From NCBI GenBank assembly GCA_911728435.2, contig OU452202.1, positions 12,751,135 to 12,815,134 of the forward strand: a stretch of DNA of 64,000 nt, in the 5' to 3' direction. The DNA is from Apoderus coryli (Eukaryota; Arthropoda; Insecta; Coleoptera; Attelabidae). The notes beneath the pieces were generated by a model, which saw only the letters and a program-made list of their open reading frames with translations, had not been told where the DNA came from and did no database searches. Of the stretch, positions 53,222 through 61,990 are shown one piece after another. Position 1 is the first letter of the stretch. Each line of letters starts with the position of its first letter. A program made the translations under genes and the position numbers.

Positions 53222-53850
53222 TGGTTTATGGTTGTGTTGAAGAATTAACGAGTCAGAGAGTACGTATCTAGAATCACCGACTTTTTAATTTGTTCGTAGG
53301 ACTGGGAGGGTAGGTTTAGTATTTTAATGACGCTATGTAGTTTGTGGGGTATAATTCCAGTTGCAGAAATGATCACTGGCAAAATTTCCACATTTGTTTA
53401 ATTTCCTCAGCTTGCAGGATGTATTTCTCTAGTTTTCACTCGTTTTCTTTTGATGTTGATTGAGTTTGGGATGGAGATTTCTGTAACACTTACCTTATAG
53501 AAATCTCCATCCCAAACTCAATCAACATCAAAAGAAAACGAGTGAAAAACTAGAGAAATACATCCTGCAAGCTGAGGAAATTAAACAAATGTGGAAATTG
53601 TTGTTGTGTTTGTGGGTTTGTGTATCGATGGTATATGGTGTATTATTGTTTTGTCTGTTATGATACTCTTGTCCAAGTAGAGTTTTGTAGTTTTGTTTTC
53701 AAGGATTTCTTGTAGTTTGTACGTGTAGTATGGTGTTCGGCCTTCTAACAATCTATGTTGCAGTGCTAGTTCCTGGTGTATTTGTTTGGCTACATTGTCG
53801 TGGCTTTGTGTTTCGTTTGTTCTATTGTAATGTATTGTAGAGGTTCGTAT
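53222..53850 (-). pseudogene. LINE C-terminal region, split by the gypsy insertion
   Basis: On the minus strand at 53,840-53,640 the frame reads SHDNVAKQIHQELALQHRLL, then TPYYTYKLQEILENKTTKLY and LDKSIITDKT. After an inverted duplication it resumes as KYILQAEEIKQMWK and, after a frame change, PVIISATGIIPHKLHSVIKI to VILDTYSLTR. These are the tail motifs of an insect LINE-type reverse transcriptase (EIKxMW, VIISATGxIPxxL). The frame then enters the gypsy element at 53,221 and resumes at 47,437-47,391 (NSLASGPIISRTT-stop), so the retrotransposon cut this LINE in two. The copy was already frameshifted. Confidence 0.75.
53383..53599. repeat. Near-perfect 100-bp inverted repeat, 16-bp loop
   Basis: The left arm is 53,383-53,482 and the right arm 53,499-53,599, with one inserted A as the only difference noticed. 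The loop is GTAACACTTACCTTAT. The arms duplicate LINE coding sequence (the region encoding EIKQMWK), so this is an inverted duplication of part of the LINE rather than a transposon terminus. Confidence 0.9.
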
Positions 53851-54290
53851 GTATTACTATTATTCATAATAAATAATTAATTAAAGGTTAAGTTAGTTGT
53901 ATAATCTTTTGGATACCACTCGATGTTTGGGGATTACTTAACACTTTCACCAAACACTCAACGCATTGTCTTTTAGAGCAGTGTTGCCGTAGTGTGCGTT
54001 TAGTGTTGGGCAAAGGTATAATTCGGTAATCCAAAAACAGCTTATATTACATTTGAGAATTCCCCTCATCCACATAATCTCCATATGAAGTGTGGTATTT
54101 TAAGCGAAAATTACACTCTTACATTTAGCTAGGTAGGTATGTTGTTTTTGCATGATTATAGCGGAAACAGCCCCTGTAGCTATCGAACATTATCCTAGTA
54201 GCTATCAAAAACAACCCTCCAACTTTTAATTGTTTCTTGACTTAGAAATAATAATAACAATGCCGCGCCATGACAATGCCCTTCATTTGA
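53851..54290. other. AT-rich flank, nothing assigned
   Basis: No repeat partner, ORF or motif was recognised between the LINE remnant and the TSD (54,291-54,297) of the P-like element. Confidence 0.5.
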
Positions 54291-54297
54291 ATAATAT

Positions 54298-55402
54298 CAC
54301 AGCATTAATAAGTACAGCATTCCGACTCCACGTTCGCACTTTGAAAAAAAACTGTGACGTAAGATGCCGCCATTTTGGGTTACAAGTCAGGTCCTGACTA
54401 AGAATAATTATACTTTTTGGTTTCTAACCACAGTACTGTATTTTTATTTTTGTAAAAATATTTAAGTACATAATAATATCGCTGTCAATTTCAGAAATAT
54501 TTGTGGTGTGTCATAGTGATTGAAAACAACCTTGAGTGGTGTTATCAGTTAAATGTTGACATGATTGGGTGATTTTTAATAACAATAATAATAACTATTG
54601 GAAAAAGTTGTTATTGTCAAAAAAGAATTAAGATTGTCAGATTTTTGATTAGTTTTCAATTTCTATATTATATTGGTCAGTTAAAATCGTTTCAGTTTTG
54701 TATTTAGTTTGTGATTTTTCTTTATTAATAAATCGCGTTTATTTCAATTTTCGTGGTTTATTATGAATATCGTTGTAGTGAGTTAAACGGGTAGTTTAAT
54801 TCACAAATTACAACAACAGCAACTTTAAAGGCAAATTTTGGCAAAGACTTCTTGAAACTTTATAATGATATTGTCAATAAAATAACAACTAGCCACGCGA
54901 CAACTTGTTTAATGTTTCACTTGTATTTAGTTTAAAAACATATAAATTTTACGGTTATACAAATAGTTGTTATAAACGTAAAATTATCTAGTATTTATCT
55001 TAATTTTTACTTATTACTCACCTAACAGGATCTTTGGGGAAGCGAAAAAAATTAAATTAGAGCAAGTGTACCGCTTATTGGGACAACATTTTGCAACACA
55101 CACATGTCCTCCGTGATTATTCATTGTATGAATCCCAAGACACGTTAATAAAAATAAAATCCTTTTAATTCTCACGAACACTATACCAAAAACACAAAAC
55201 AGATTTAGATATAAACACAATATTTATTTATCTCGTACACGCCGACAATGAACTATATATTGAAGACAGGAGTGAACTGTATCTATCTACGTCTATGCGA
55301 TTATTTTGACGTTGTAGCCCATAATGGCGGCATGCGCGACGATATGCGCAGGACGGCTTGCAAACGTGAAAGTCAAAATACTGTATTATTTATTATACTG
55401 TG
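54298..55402 (-). mobile_element. P-like DNA transposon, copy A (non-autonomous, THAP exon)
   Basis: The 1,105-bp unit is flanked by ATAATAT at 54,291-54,297 and 55,403-55,409. Its ends are imperfect inverted repeats: CACAGCATTAATAAGTACAG at the left against CACAGTATAATAAATAATAC (complement) at the right, with a second shared block CGCCATTTTGGGTTACAA. Copy B (60,132-61,586) has its own 7-bp TSD. On the minus strand, about 280 bp from the right end, lies a THAP-type exon followed by a splice donor. CA-ends, a 7-bp TSD and a THAP domain fit the P superfamily; the rest of the transposase has been deleted. Confidence 0.8.
55022..55124 (-). pseudogene. THAP-domain exon of copy A, frameshifted
   Basis: From the ATG at 55,124 the frame reads MNNHGGHVCVAKCCPNKRYT and then loses phase by about one base ahead of the FRFPKDP-like stretch. 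The donor CTGTTAG|GTGAGT at 55,022/55,021 is preserved. A THAP domain is a DNA-binding C2CH zinc finger found at the N-terminus of P-element transposases. Only its first part (C-x3-C and the F-x-R-F-P motif) would be on this exon. Confidence 0.65.
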
Positions 55403-55439
55403 ATAATATGTCATTTTGACAATTTCATTATTTGAAAGA

Positions 55440-56433
55440 TTTTCAAGTAAAAAAAGACATGTCGCGCTTTGGAACAGAATCCATAGACGAAAAAGTAACA
55501 AATAGTGTACCAATAAACATCGTTTGGTTTTGTGAAGAAAGATATTATATTTTAATACAGATTAAAGAACTTGCAGACATACTCCAAGATTATGCTTTTA
55601 ACATGAAGAAACAGAACGGCGAGGAGTATACAAAGGTGCTATAAAAACAATATGGAATTTAACAGCGAAATTACTCCAAGAAAAGTATTATAATGAGAAT
55701 CAAGTTTGATCAATTTCAGGACTTTGAGTTCAAAGTTGCTCATGAGGCGAAAAGCGTGAAACGCAAGCAAGTTCAACAAATGCTAGAAAAAAGAATAGTA
55801 AGTTCAGCTTTTTTGAAATACGATGATTTCAAAGCAATTGTTGATAGTTGCGACGAAAATACGCCATATAGTTTAGAGAAAAAACTGTTTTCGTGCTTTC
55901 CTACGAATTGGCTTGGCGAGGCGGTGAAGGAGCTCGTTCGCAAGTAAGCTACTTTAAAAAAAGAAACTAATTGCATACGTACGTACAGAATACAATCCAG
56001 TCGCAGGAAGGAGATAAGCCTTTGTCAAACTCCATTTGGTTGATTTTGAATACAAATAATTTACTAAAACAAAGTGAGATCAAACATGAAAGATTATTTT
56101 TAACCGAAAGCCCCTTTTGGAATTCATTTAGCTACTGGTATAACAGCATTCCGGTTGAAAAAAACCATTTGTGAATGGACCGCCAAGCATGCGAGGAAAA
56201 CGGGTCTAGATACCAAAAAAATTGAAAATTACTAACTATTCTTTACGGACAACAGCATAGTTTCAAAACAGGCAAAGCAAAGCGTGGGAGAGCAACAGCT
56301 TATAAAAATAACTGGTCACTCGAACCCAAGATCAATCTCTTCGTAGATTCAAATGGATAAGGAACATCATGAGCATATAATTCAAGAAATAAGATCAAAT
56401 GAAATGGATGTGCAACCTATAGCTGCTCGAAAA
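55440..56433 (+). pseudogene. Crypton tyrosine recombinase (DUF3504-type), decayed
   Basis: Crypton elements move with a tyrosine recombinase. Across three frames the order of motifs is: MSRFGTESIDEKVTNSVP (55,459), ELADILQDYAFNMKKQNGEE (about 55,570), TIWNLTAKLLQEKYYNE (55,646), FQDFEFKVAHEAKSVKRKQV (about 55,715), VDSCDENTPYSLEKKLF (about 55,840), WYNSIPVEKNHL (about 56,140), EWTAKHARKTGLDTKK (about 56,172) and VGEQQLIKITGHSNPRSIS (about 56,285). The ITGHSNPRSI box and what follows (MDKEHHEHIIQEIRSN) are typical of the catalytic C-terminus of KIAA1958/Crypton-like proteins. Frame changes occur near 55,635, 55,705, 55,960 and 56,174, and stops interrupt the catalytic region, one at the position expected for the nucleophilic Tyr. 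It begins 31 bp beyond the TSD of the P-like copy A. Confidence 0.75.
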
Positions 56434-57743
56434 TAGCGCAGAAACCAAATATTAATTATTATTACGATGAATGCGTTATTAATAATTCGAACTCGGGCTA
56501 TTTCGCACACTAGCCTGCGAAGAATTATGTGAAAAACTCGCAGTAGATAATAACAGTCCTTTTTGACTAAACGTCATCCTTACTTACTTACATTTTCCTT
56601 GCCCAGAACCGAATACATGTAACACAAATATTGATCATAAAAATTAACCAGAAATTTCTGAAAAATCAGATGTTACTTAAAGGAAATAGCATTCGGTTAA
56701 TTTTTTTGAAACAACAAAACTCTTTAATCTCAAACATGTATGTGTGTTTCATCTCAATGAATCGCGCAAAAAAACGACTTGTTTCGCTTAAATTGTTGTA
56801 CAATGTATTTGGGAATGTTCATGCTACAGCGGGTATGCATATGCATGTCCAGTTCAGTCAAATTAATATGATGAACACGTTCTTTCGATAAGCCCGTAGC
56901 ATCTGTTGTCTCTCTAACCTTGATTCGATAATCGTTGATAGTATTTGGCCATCCTGCACGTTCATCATGAATCCAGATCGATGTTTATTTGGGAAAACAT
57001 ATTTCCTTTGAAATAGAATAATTTGATCCAATGGCGTCCAAAGATATAATCTAACTAATTAACATAAACACGAAAAATAAAAAGAATCTCGCCTCAGTGC
57101 ACAGAAATCATAATTTTGAGAACTTGGAGGATTTTATTAATGAAGTCGTTGACCAATTTGCTAAAAATCCGCCAAAATTATGTTTTAATTAATTTAATTT
57201 GTGTTTTGTTAACTTTCTGTTTTTTTTTATTTCGATTTTTTTATATTAAAAACCCGTCTTTATAAAATTTAGTCAGTGTACTTGTATTTATATATACATA
57301 CACCATATTTTCCCAGTCTTCATTACCATTTTTTTTTATCTTGACCCCTGTTGGCGAGGTCCTTGATTTGATCACGGCCCAATTGAGTAAAACTGCTATT
57401 GCTAACACTATATCTATGTCACTGTGTTTTTTATATTTTACCCTGAGGAAGCTAATTAATTTAGAGAAACGTCGCAAAGAATCTAAATCTTAGTGGTTTC
57501 ATTAATATATTCCATATAAGCCAACCAATTAGTTAAAGATAATTCTCTCAATGGGAAACTAACTCTGGGTATATTGTTGCGCAACTTTGCCAAATTTAAA
57601 CCATCCCTCTGACAGTTTATGAGGCCACAATGGTGGCTCTACAAAATTTAGATTATCGTCCAATTTTAAAATCTATTTAAATTATTATTATATTGTAATT
57701 ATTCTTTAAATTCCGTAATGACCTTAGCGGGTACATAATAACA
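56434..57743. other. Unassigned DNA after the Crypton remnant
   Basis: No domain is recognised in the short frames here. A hammerhead-like motif (CTGAGGA, CTAA/TTAG stem, GAAACGTCGCAAAG) lies at 57,443-57,475, and its GAAACGTCGCAAA end is shared with the inverted repeat at 2,905-3,118. Part of this stretch could be the 3' flank of the Crypton. Confidence 0.45.
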
Positions 57744-58135
57744 TTTTTCTACGACTGTCTTTAAATGCCTTTATTATAATATTTTCAATCATAATTTGAA
57801 AATGTAGTAGGTACATTGTAAGGCTGTATTGTGGGACATATTTAAAAATGCACGGGTAAATTTCCTGGTAATGACAAAAGTAGCATCGGCTATGAAAAAT
57901 CGCAACACTGACAATACAATTACACCAAATTTTATTATTATTAAATTATTTCGCTAATTTCGAAGGTTTCAAAGCTATTTATATAATGAAAAACAGTGAT
58001 AGTGATAGTGAATATAGTTTAACACCACCTAGTCAATTTAATACTTTTAACTCACCGTTTTTAGGCTTACGCCAACAGGGCGAGTATAGGTAAGTTTCGA
58101 AAAACAGATATTTTCCTATAAATTATCATGTTTAA
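57744..58135 (+). mobile_element. Family M1 element, copy 3
   Basis: From TTTTTCTACGACTGTC the sequence follows copies 1 and 2 (AATGCACGGGTAAATTTCCT, AGTAGCATCGGCTATGAAAA, the exon and GTAAGTTTCGAAAAAC). After about 58,135 it diverges, where copies 1 and 2 turn into the right end. So either this copy is truncated, or it keeps the start of a longer intron. A segment at about 58,438-58,518 reading VAELLVSQQDAVRRSLKKRF is a candidate downstream exon, but this is speculative. Confidence 0.55.
57986..58089 (+). CDS. Conserved first exon of family M1, copy 3 (34 codons)
   Basis: The frame MKNSDSDSEYSLTPPSQFNT...LRQQGEYR ends at TATAG|GTAAGT. It matches copy 1 except for an in-frame two-codon insertion (a repeat of SD) and substitutions. 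The preserved frame and donor support real coding origin. Product unknown. Confidence 0.4.
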
Positions 58136-60124
58136 TTTTTGCTAGCAAGCAAGAATTATAAAAAATAATACACGTCATGAATTAACTCTTTTTATTTCGA
58201 CTGCCAAAGTTTATTTGTGTATTTACCCATTGCTATGGAAACGTATGTGACTTATTTTTTCATGGCACATTAGAATCAGTTCCAACGGATACGGATGCAA
58301 AGAAACAATTAAACTTTGGCAAGCAAAATTAAAAAGGAAATAAGTGAATTCTGATAATGCTGATTTGATATTTTTAACAACAAAAAAAAAGTAAAGAAAT
58401 AATTGTATGAAATGAATGATAAAATAAAAAAAGGCATGTAGCTGAATTATTGGTGTCCCAACAGGACGCAGTTAGAAGATCGTTAAAAAAACGATTTAAG
58501 GTGTCAAAGTTTAGTTATCTGTTGGCATCAGTAAAATGATTTTGTTTTGTTTTGTTTGAGCAAGAAGATGAGCAAAATCAGCATGTGATAAAAAATTTGG
58601 AAAATTTTAAGTTTCTCAATGGCATTAATAATTATTAATGTTTATTAGCACGCCACTGTACAGCCTATTTTGATTCAGAATAAATACGCTAACCGAACGA
58701 CATGAGAATTGCTAACAAAATTTACCTATAAGAACAATTTAGGATGGTTTAAGTGCTAAAAACTTGAAAAAATGGGAGGTTATGGAAAAAATCAATAGTT
58801 TTCAAACTAATTTTTGAGAAATTAAATTTTTTGCATTTTTTGATGAAAAATGCGCATAGAAATAAAATTAAAAAACTTTTCTCGGTAAGTTACACACATT
58901 CAAAATTAGGATAAAAATCATGGATTTTTTTAACACCCTGTATAAAAAAGAATTTGACAGTTAAAAATGTTTTAAAATACCAACGTCTTTCACAAAAAGG
59001 CAATATATCAGCGAGTGAAAACCGAAGGTCGATATTTCATCTGGTTCCAAAAAAATCGAGCTTGGAAGTTAGACGAAATTTTTCTTGCTTCTTGCTGCTC
59101 TTTATTATATGGGTCAAAATATAAATGAAATATTTGTTTACTGGAAAATATGAATGAGTCGAATGATATGCTTTAATTAAAAAGGTTAATTCATTTTTTT
59201 AATTTGCTTTTCCAGGGAAGAATCCCTGTAAACCGATGGCGTAGGTAACAGATTAATGACCCGCATCCCGAATAAGTTAAATATTTATATTATTGATGTC
59301 ATAGAACGTGTCATGACTACAAACATCCCCACCATTCCGCGGGTTTAAAACGCCCTCTGGTGTATTATTATATTTATTTTTAATGATTGATAGTGAGACT
59401 GGGTTATCCTGTAATTGTTTTTTTCGGAAAATGTCAGTTGTAGGTACGTTGAATTTTATATGGGACAGATAGCAACTCATAAGTATGTTTATTTGGAGAG
59501 AGGCAGTGGGAGAGATATTTGGAAAATTAATAAAACAATTAGATATTTAATCGATGATTATAAAACAATATTGAATGTACTTGCATTAGTTCAATGTTTA
59601 AGTAAGCATGACAAAACAAAATTATCAACGACAATCTTATATTAAGTCAGATATGTAATATGGAAAAATATGTTCACGTCACAGATGTTCAGGATGATTT
59701 ATGATTTGAGCCTTAAGTACCTTTCAAACTCCAAAAATTCCGAGTGTCACTAATATGATACACAAAACAAAGCGACTAAAGTGATATCTGTATTAGATTA
59801 GTCATGCGCAATGAAAAGACGATGAATGTAATTTTTTGTTGCGTTATATCAGTTGGCAAAATAATTTGTAATGAAATATTTACTTTTTAAGATAATTAAG
59901 TAACAATTGCATTCTGTCAACCTAATTCAAGGCAATTTAGGTAGAGTGCCTCTCCAAACTAAACACTTTGAACTTTACGTGGTTGATAGATAATAAAAAA
60001 ATCATAACATTTTCTACATAGCCTATTTTATGTTTTTTTTTTTAATTTTATATTTTTAATATTATTTCAAACTTTTTGAGAGTTTATTTCAAACAAAAAA
60101 AAAACCTTTGGAACTTCCCATCTA
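58136..60124. other. About 2 kb unassigned
   Basis: A lone terminus AACACCCTGTATAAAA lies at 58,931-58,946, and a GC-richer piece at 59,305-59,365 (CATTCCGCGGGTTTAAAACG). Open frames up to 76 codons on both strands show no known motif. Confidence 0.45.
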
Positions 60125-60410
60125 CTTTGGTCACAGCATTAATAAGTACAGCATTCCGACTCCACGTTGGCACTTTGAAATAAACTGTGACGTATACCGC
60201 CGCCATTTTGGGTTACAAGTCAGGTCCTGACTAAGAATAATTATAGTTTTTGGTTTCTAACCACAGTACTGTATTTTCATTTTTGTAAAAATATTTAAGT
60301 ACATAATAATATCGCTGTCAATTTCACAAATATTTGTGGTGTGTCATAGTGATTGAAAACAGCCTTGAGTGGTGGTATCAGTTAAATGTTGACATGATTG
60401 GGTGATTTTT

Positions 60411-60810
60411 AATAATAATAATAATAAACACAACAATAATACAGACTTTATTAGTAAAAAATACATTTTTATAAAAGTTGAAGCAGTGCTTCCTAACTTA
60501 ACCTAAACGTAACTTATATTTTAGCTTAAACCTATCTGAAAATAGTTTTACATCGCTGGCCAAATTAAGTAGGTAGCTTATGTTTACAAATTAATTTGTT
60601 CTATTAAGTGTCAGACAGCGCTCTTAAACGAAAACTTTTTATATTCTCCGGTAGAGCGTTGTAATATTTTGAAACCGTATAGGAAAATGACCGCTCAAAG
60701 ATTGATGTTGAGTCTAGCGGTGGCGTAATGACAGTTTTATGAGGAATATTCACATCATACACCGATCCCCGGAACTTCAACCTTTCATATAAGTATTCCG
60801 CCTATTTCCA
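60411..60810 (-). pseudogene. LINE ORF2 C-terminal fragment nested in copy B
   Basis: The minus frame from 60,806 reads AEYLYERLKFRGSVYDVNIP, then ERSFSYTVSKYYNALPENIK and ends RLRALSDT-stop at about 60,608. The pattern P-x-H-x-T...FxRSFSYTxxxxYNxLP is the end of Jockey/CR1-like ORF2 proteins. A 3' UTR follows down to an ATTATTATT-type tail at 60,411-60,428. It is 5'-truncated; sequence up to about 61,004 also belongs to the insert but is not recognised. Confidence 0.75.
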
Positions 60811-61206
60811 TCTGATGATTTTTATTAGTCAAAATTAGTGAATGAAAATGCGACGTTGTTTCATTCTTAATCAGCCGATTTCCTTAATCTTATTGCTAGC
60901 CTCTTTCACCCCTACGAATTCCACATACAAGCCGTGTACCTGAATTCTACATCAACTGAATCCTGTTCTCAGCAATTTTAGTCAAACAAGGGCCATATAT
61001 ATATATTGTCAATAATATAACCCCTAGCTGATTGCGTTATCATGCTATCTCGCCACGAGACAATTTGTGTTTATGTTTTACTTTCATTTAGTTTAAAAAC
61101 ATATTAGATACTGCCATTTCGTAATATAAATTTTACGGTTATACAAATAGTTGTTATAAACGTAAAATTATCTAGGTATTCATCTTTATTTTTACTTATT
61201 ACTCAC

Positions 61207-61307
61207 CTAACAGGATCTGTGGGGAAGCGAAAAAAATGTTTAGAGTAAATGTACCGCTTATTGGGACAACATTTTGCAGCACACACATGTCCTCCCTGAT
61301 TATTCAT
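61207..61307 (-). CDS. THAP-domain first exon of copy B
   Basis: The exon would encode the DNA-binding N-terminus of a P-type transposase. From the ATG at 61,307: MNNQGGHVCAAKCCPNKRYI, then SKHFFRFPTDPVR, ending in CTGTTAG|GTGAGT (donor at 61,206). The C-x3-C(C), Asn, and F-x-R-F-P-x-D-P-x-R spacing is the start of a THAP zinc finger; the later C-x2-H pair would lie on the next exon, which this copy lacks. The frame is open 33 codons plus two bases. A longer in-frame extension upstream exists but is hydrophobic and not THAP-like. Copy A has the same exon with a frameshift. Confidence 0.65.
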
Positions 61308-61729
61308 TGTATTAATCGTAAGATACGTTAATAAAAATAAAATCCTTTTAATTCTCACGAACACTATACCAAAAACGCAAAACACAGAATTATATTTAAA
61401 CACAATATTTATTTATCTCGCACACGCCGACAATGAACTATATATTGAACACAGGAGTGAATGGTATTTATCTACGCCTATGTGATTATTGTGACGTTGT
61501 AACCCATAATGGCGGAATGCGCGACGAAATGCGCAGGACGGCTCGCAAGCGGAAAGTCAGAATACTGTATTATTTATTATACTGTGCTTTGGTTTTATAT
61601 TATGACATCTTGACGTATTTGATTTTCGAATTGTTTGGGATCCATAATGTGGATAAATGTCAATATTATTATTATCATTTAACATTTACCTACACATAAA
61701 ATAATAATGAAACGTAGCTAAATCTTCCT

Positions 61730-61990
61730 GGACTGATACACTCCAAGAAATTCCTTGGAAACTTCAACCATGAAAGATCCAAAATCTGTTTGTATCGTAG
61801 TACAGGATTTCTTACAGGACATTCTCGTCTTAGGAAACATATGGTAAGATTCTGTAGGGAGATCAGAAACCAACGCAAGGAAGACTTGAGGCATGAAATT
61901 GTGCAAGATGGAGACGTGTTGTCCCTAAAACAAGCCAAGCTACTGGCGTTCATAAGAGCTCTAGAACTTGAGCGTTGTAACTTGAGTCAC
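61730..61990 (+). pseudogene. LINE RNase H / post-RT remnant
   Basis: The frame at 61,790 reads LYRSTGFLTGHSRLRKHMVR, and the TGFLTGH-x-x-L-x-KH string is typical of the region after the RNase H domain in some insect LINE proteins. The CxxC...HxxxxC cysteines expected next are lost, and the continuation QAKLLAFIRALELER matches the very end of such proteins. The minus-strand frames over it are shadows. Upstream reading is broken by stops. Confidence 0.45.

Larger units (their letters stand above)
60132..61586 (-). mobile_element. P-like DNA transposon, copy B, with a nested LINE fragment
   Basis: The unit is flanked by CTTTGGT at 60,125-60,131 and 61,587-61,593, a clean 7-bp TSD that differs from that of copy A. 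Ends and most of the interior match 54,298-55,402. At about 60,411-61,004 a LINE 3' fragment has replaced roughly 260 bp found in copy A. The THAP exon at 61,207-61,307 is intact in this copy. Two different TSDs confirm true transposition rather than segmental duplication. Confidence 0.85.

Noticed and set aside
54298..55402. Copies A and B as hAT elements
   Set aside because: hAT elements give 8-bp TSDs and CAG-type ends; both copies give 7-bp TSDs and carry a THAP-like exon next to a splice donor.
2962..57475. Firm annotation of active hammerhead ribozymes
   Set aside because: Core order is present, but extra bases between CTGANGA and stem II, and unverified stems I and III, prevent a confident ncRNA call.
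54298..61586. Copies A and B as a simple segmental duplication
   Set aside because: Each copy has its own flanking 7-bp direct repeat and the flanks are unrelated.
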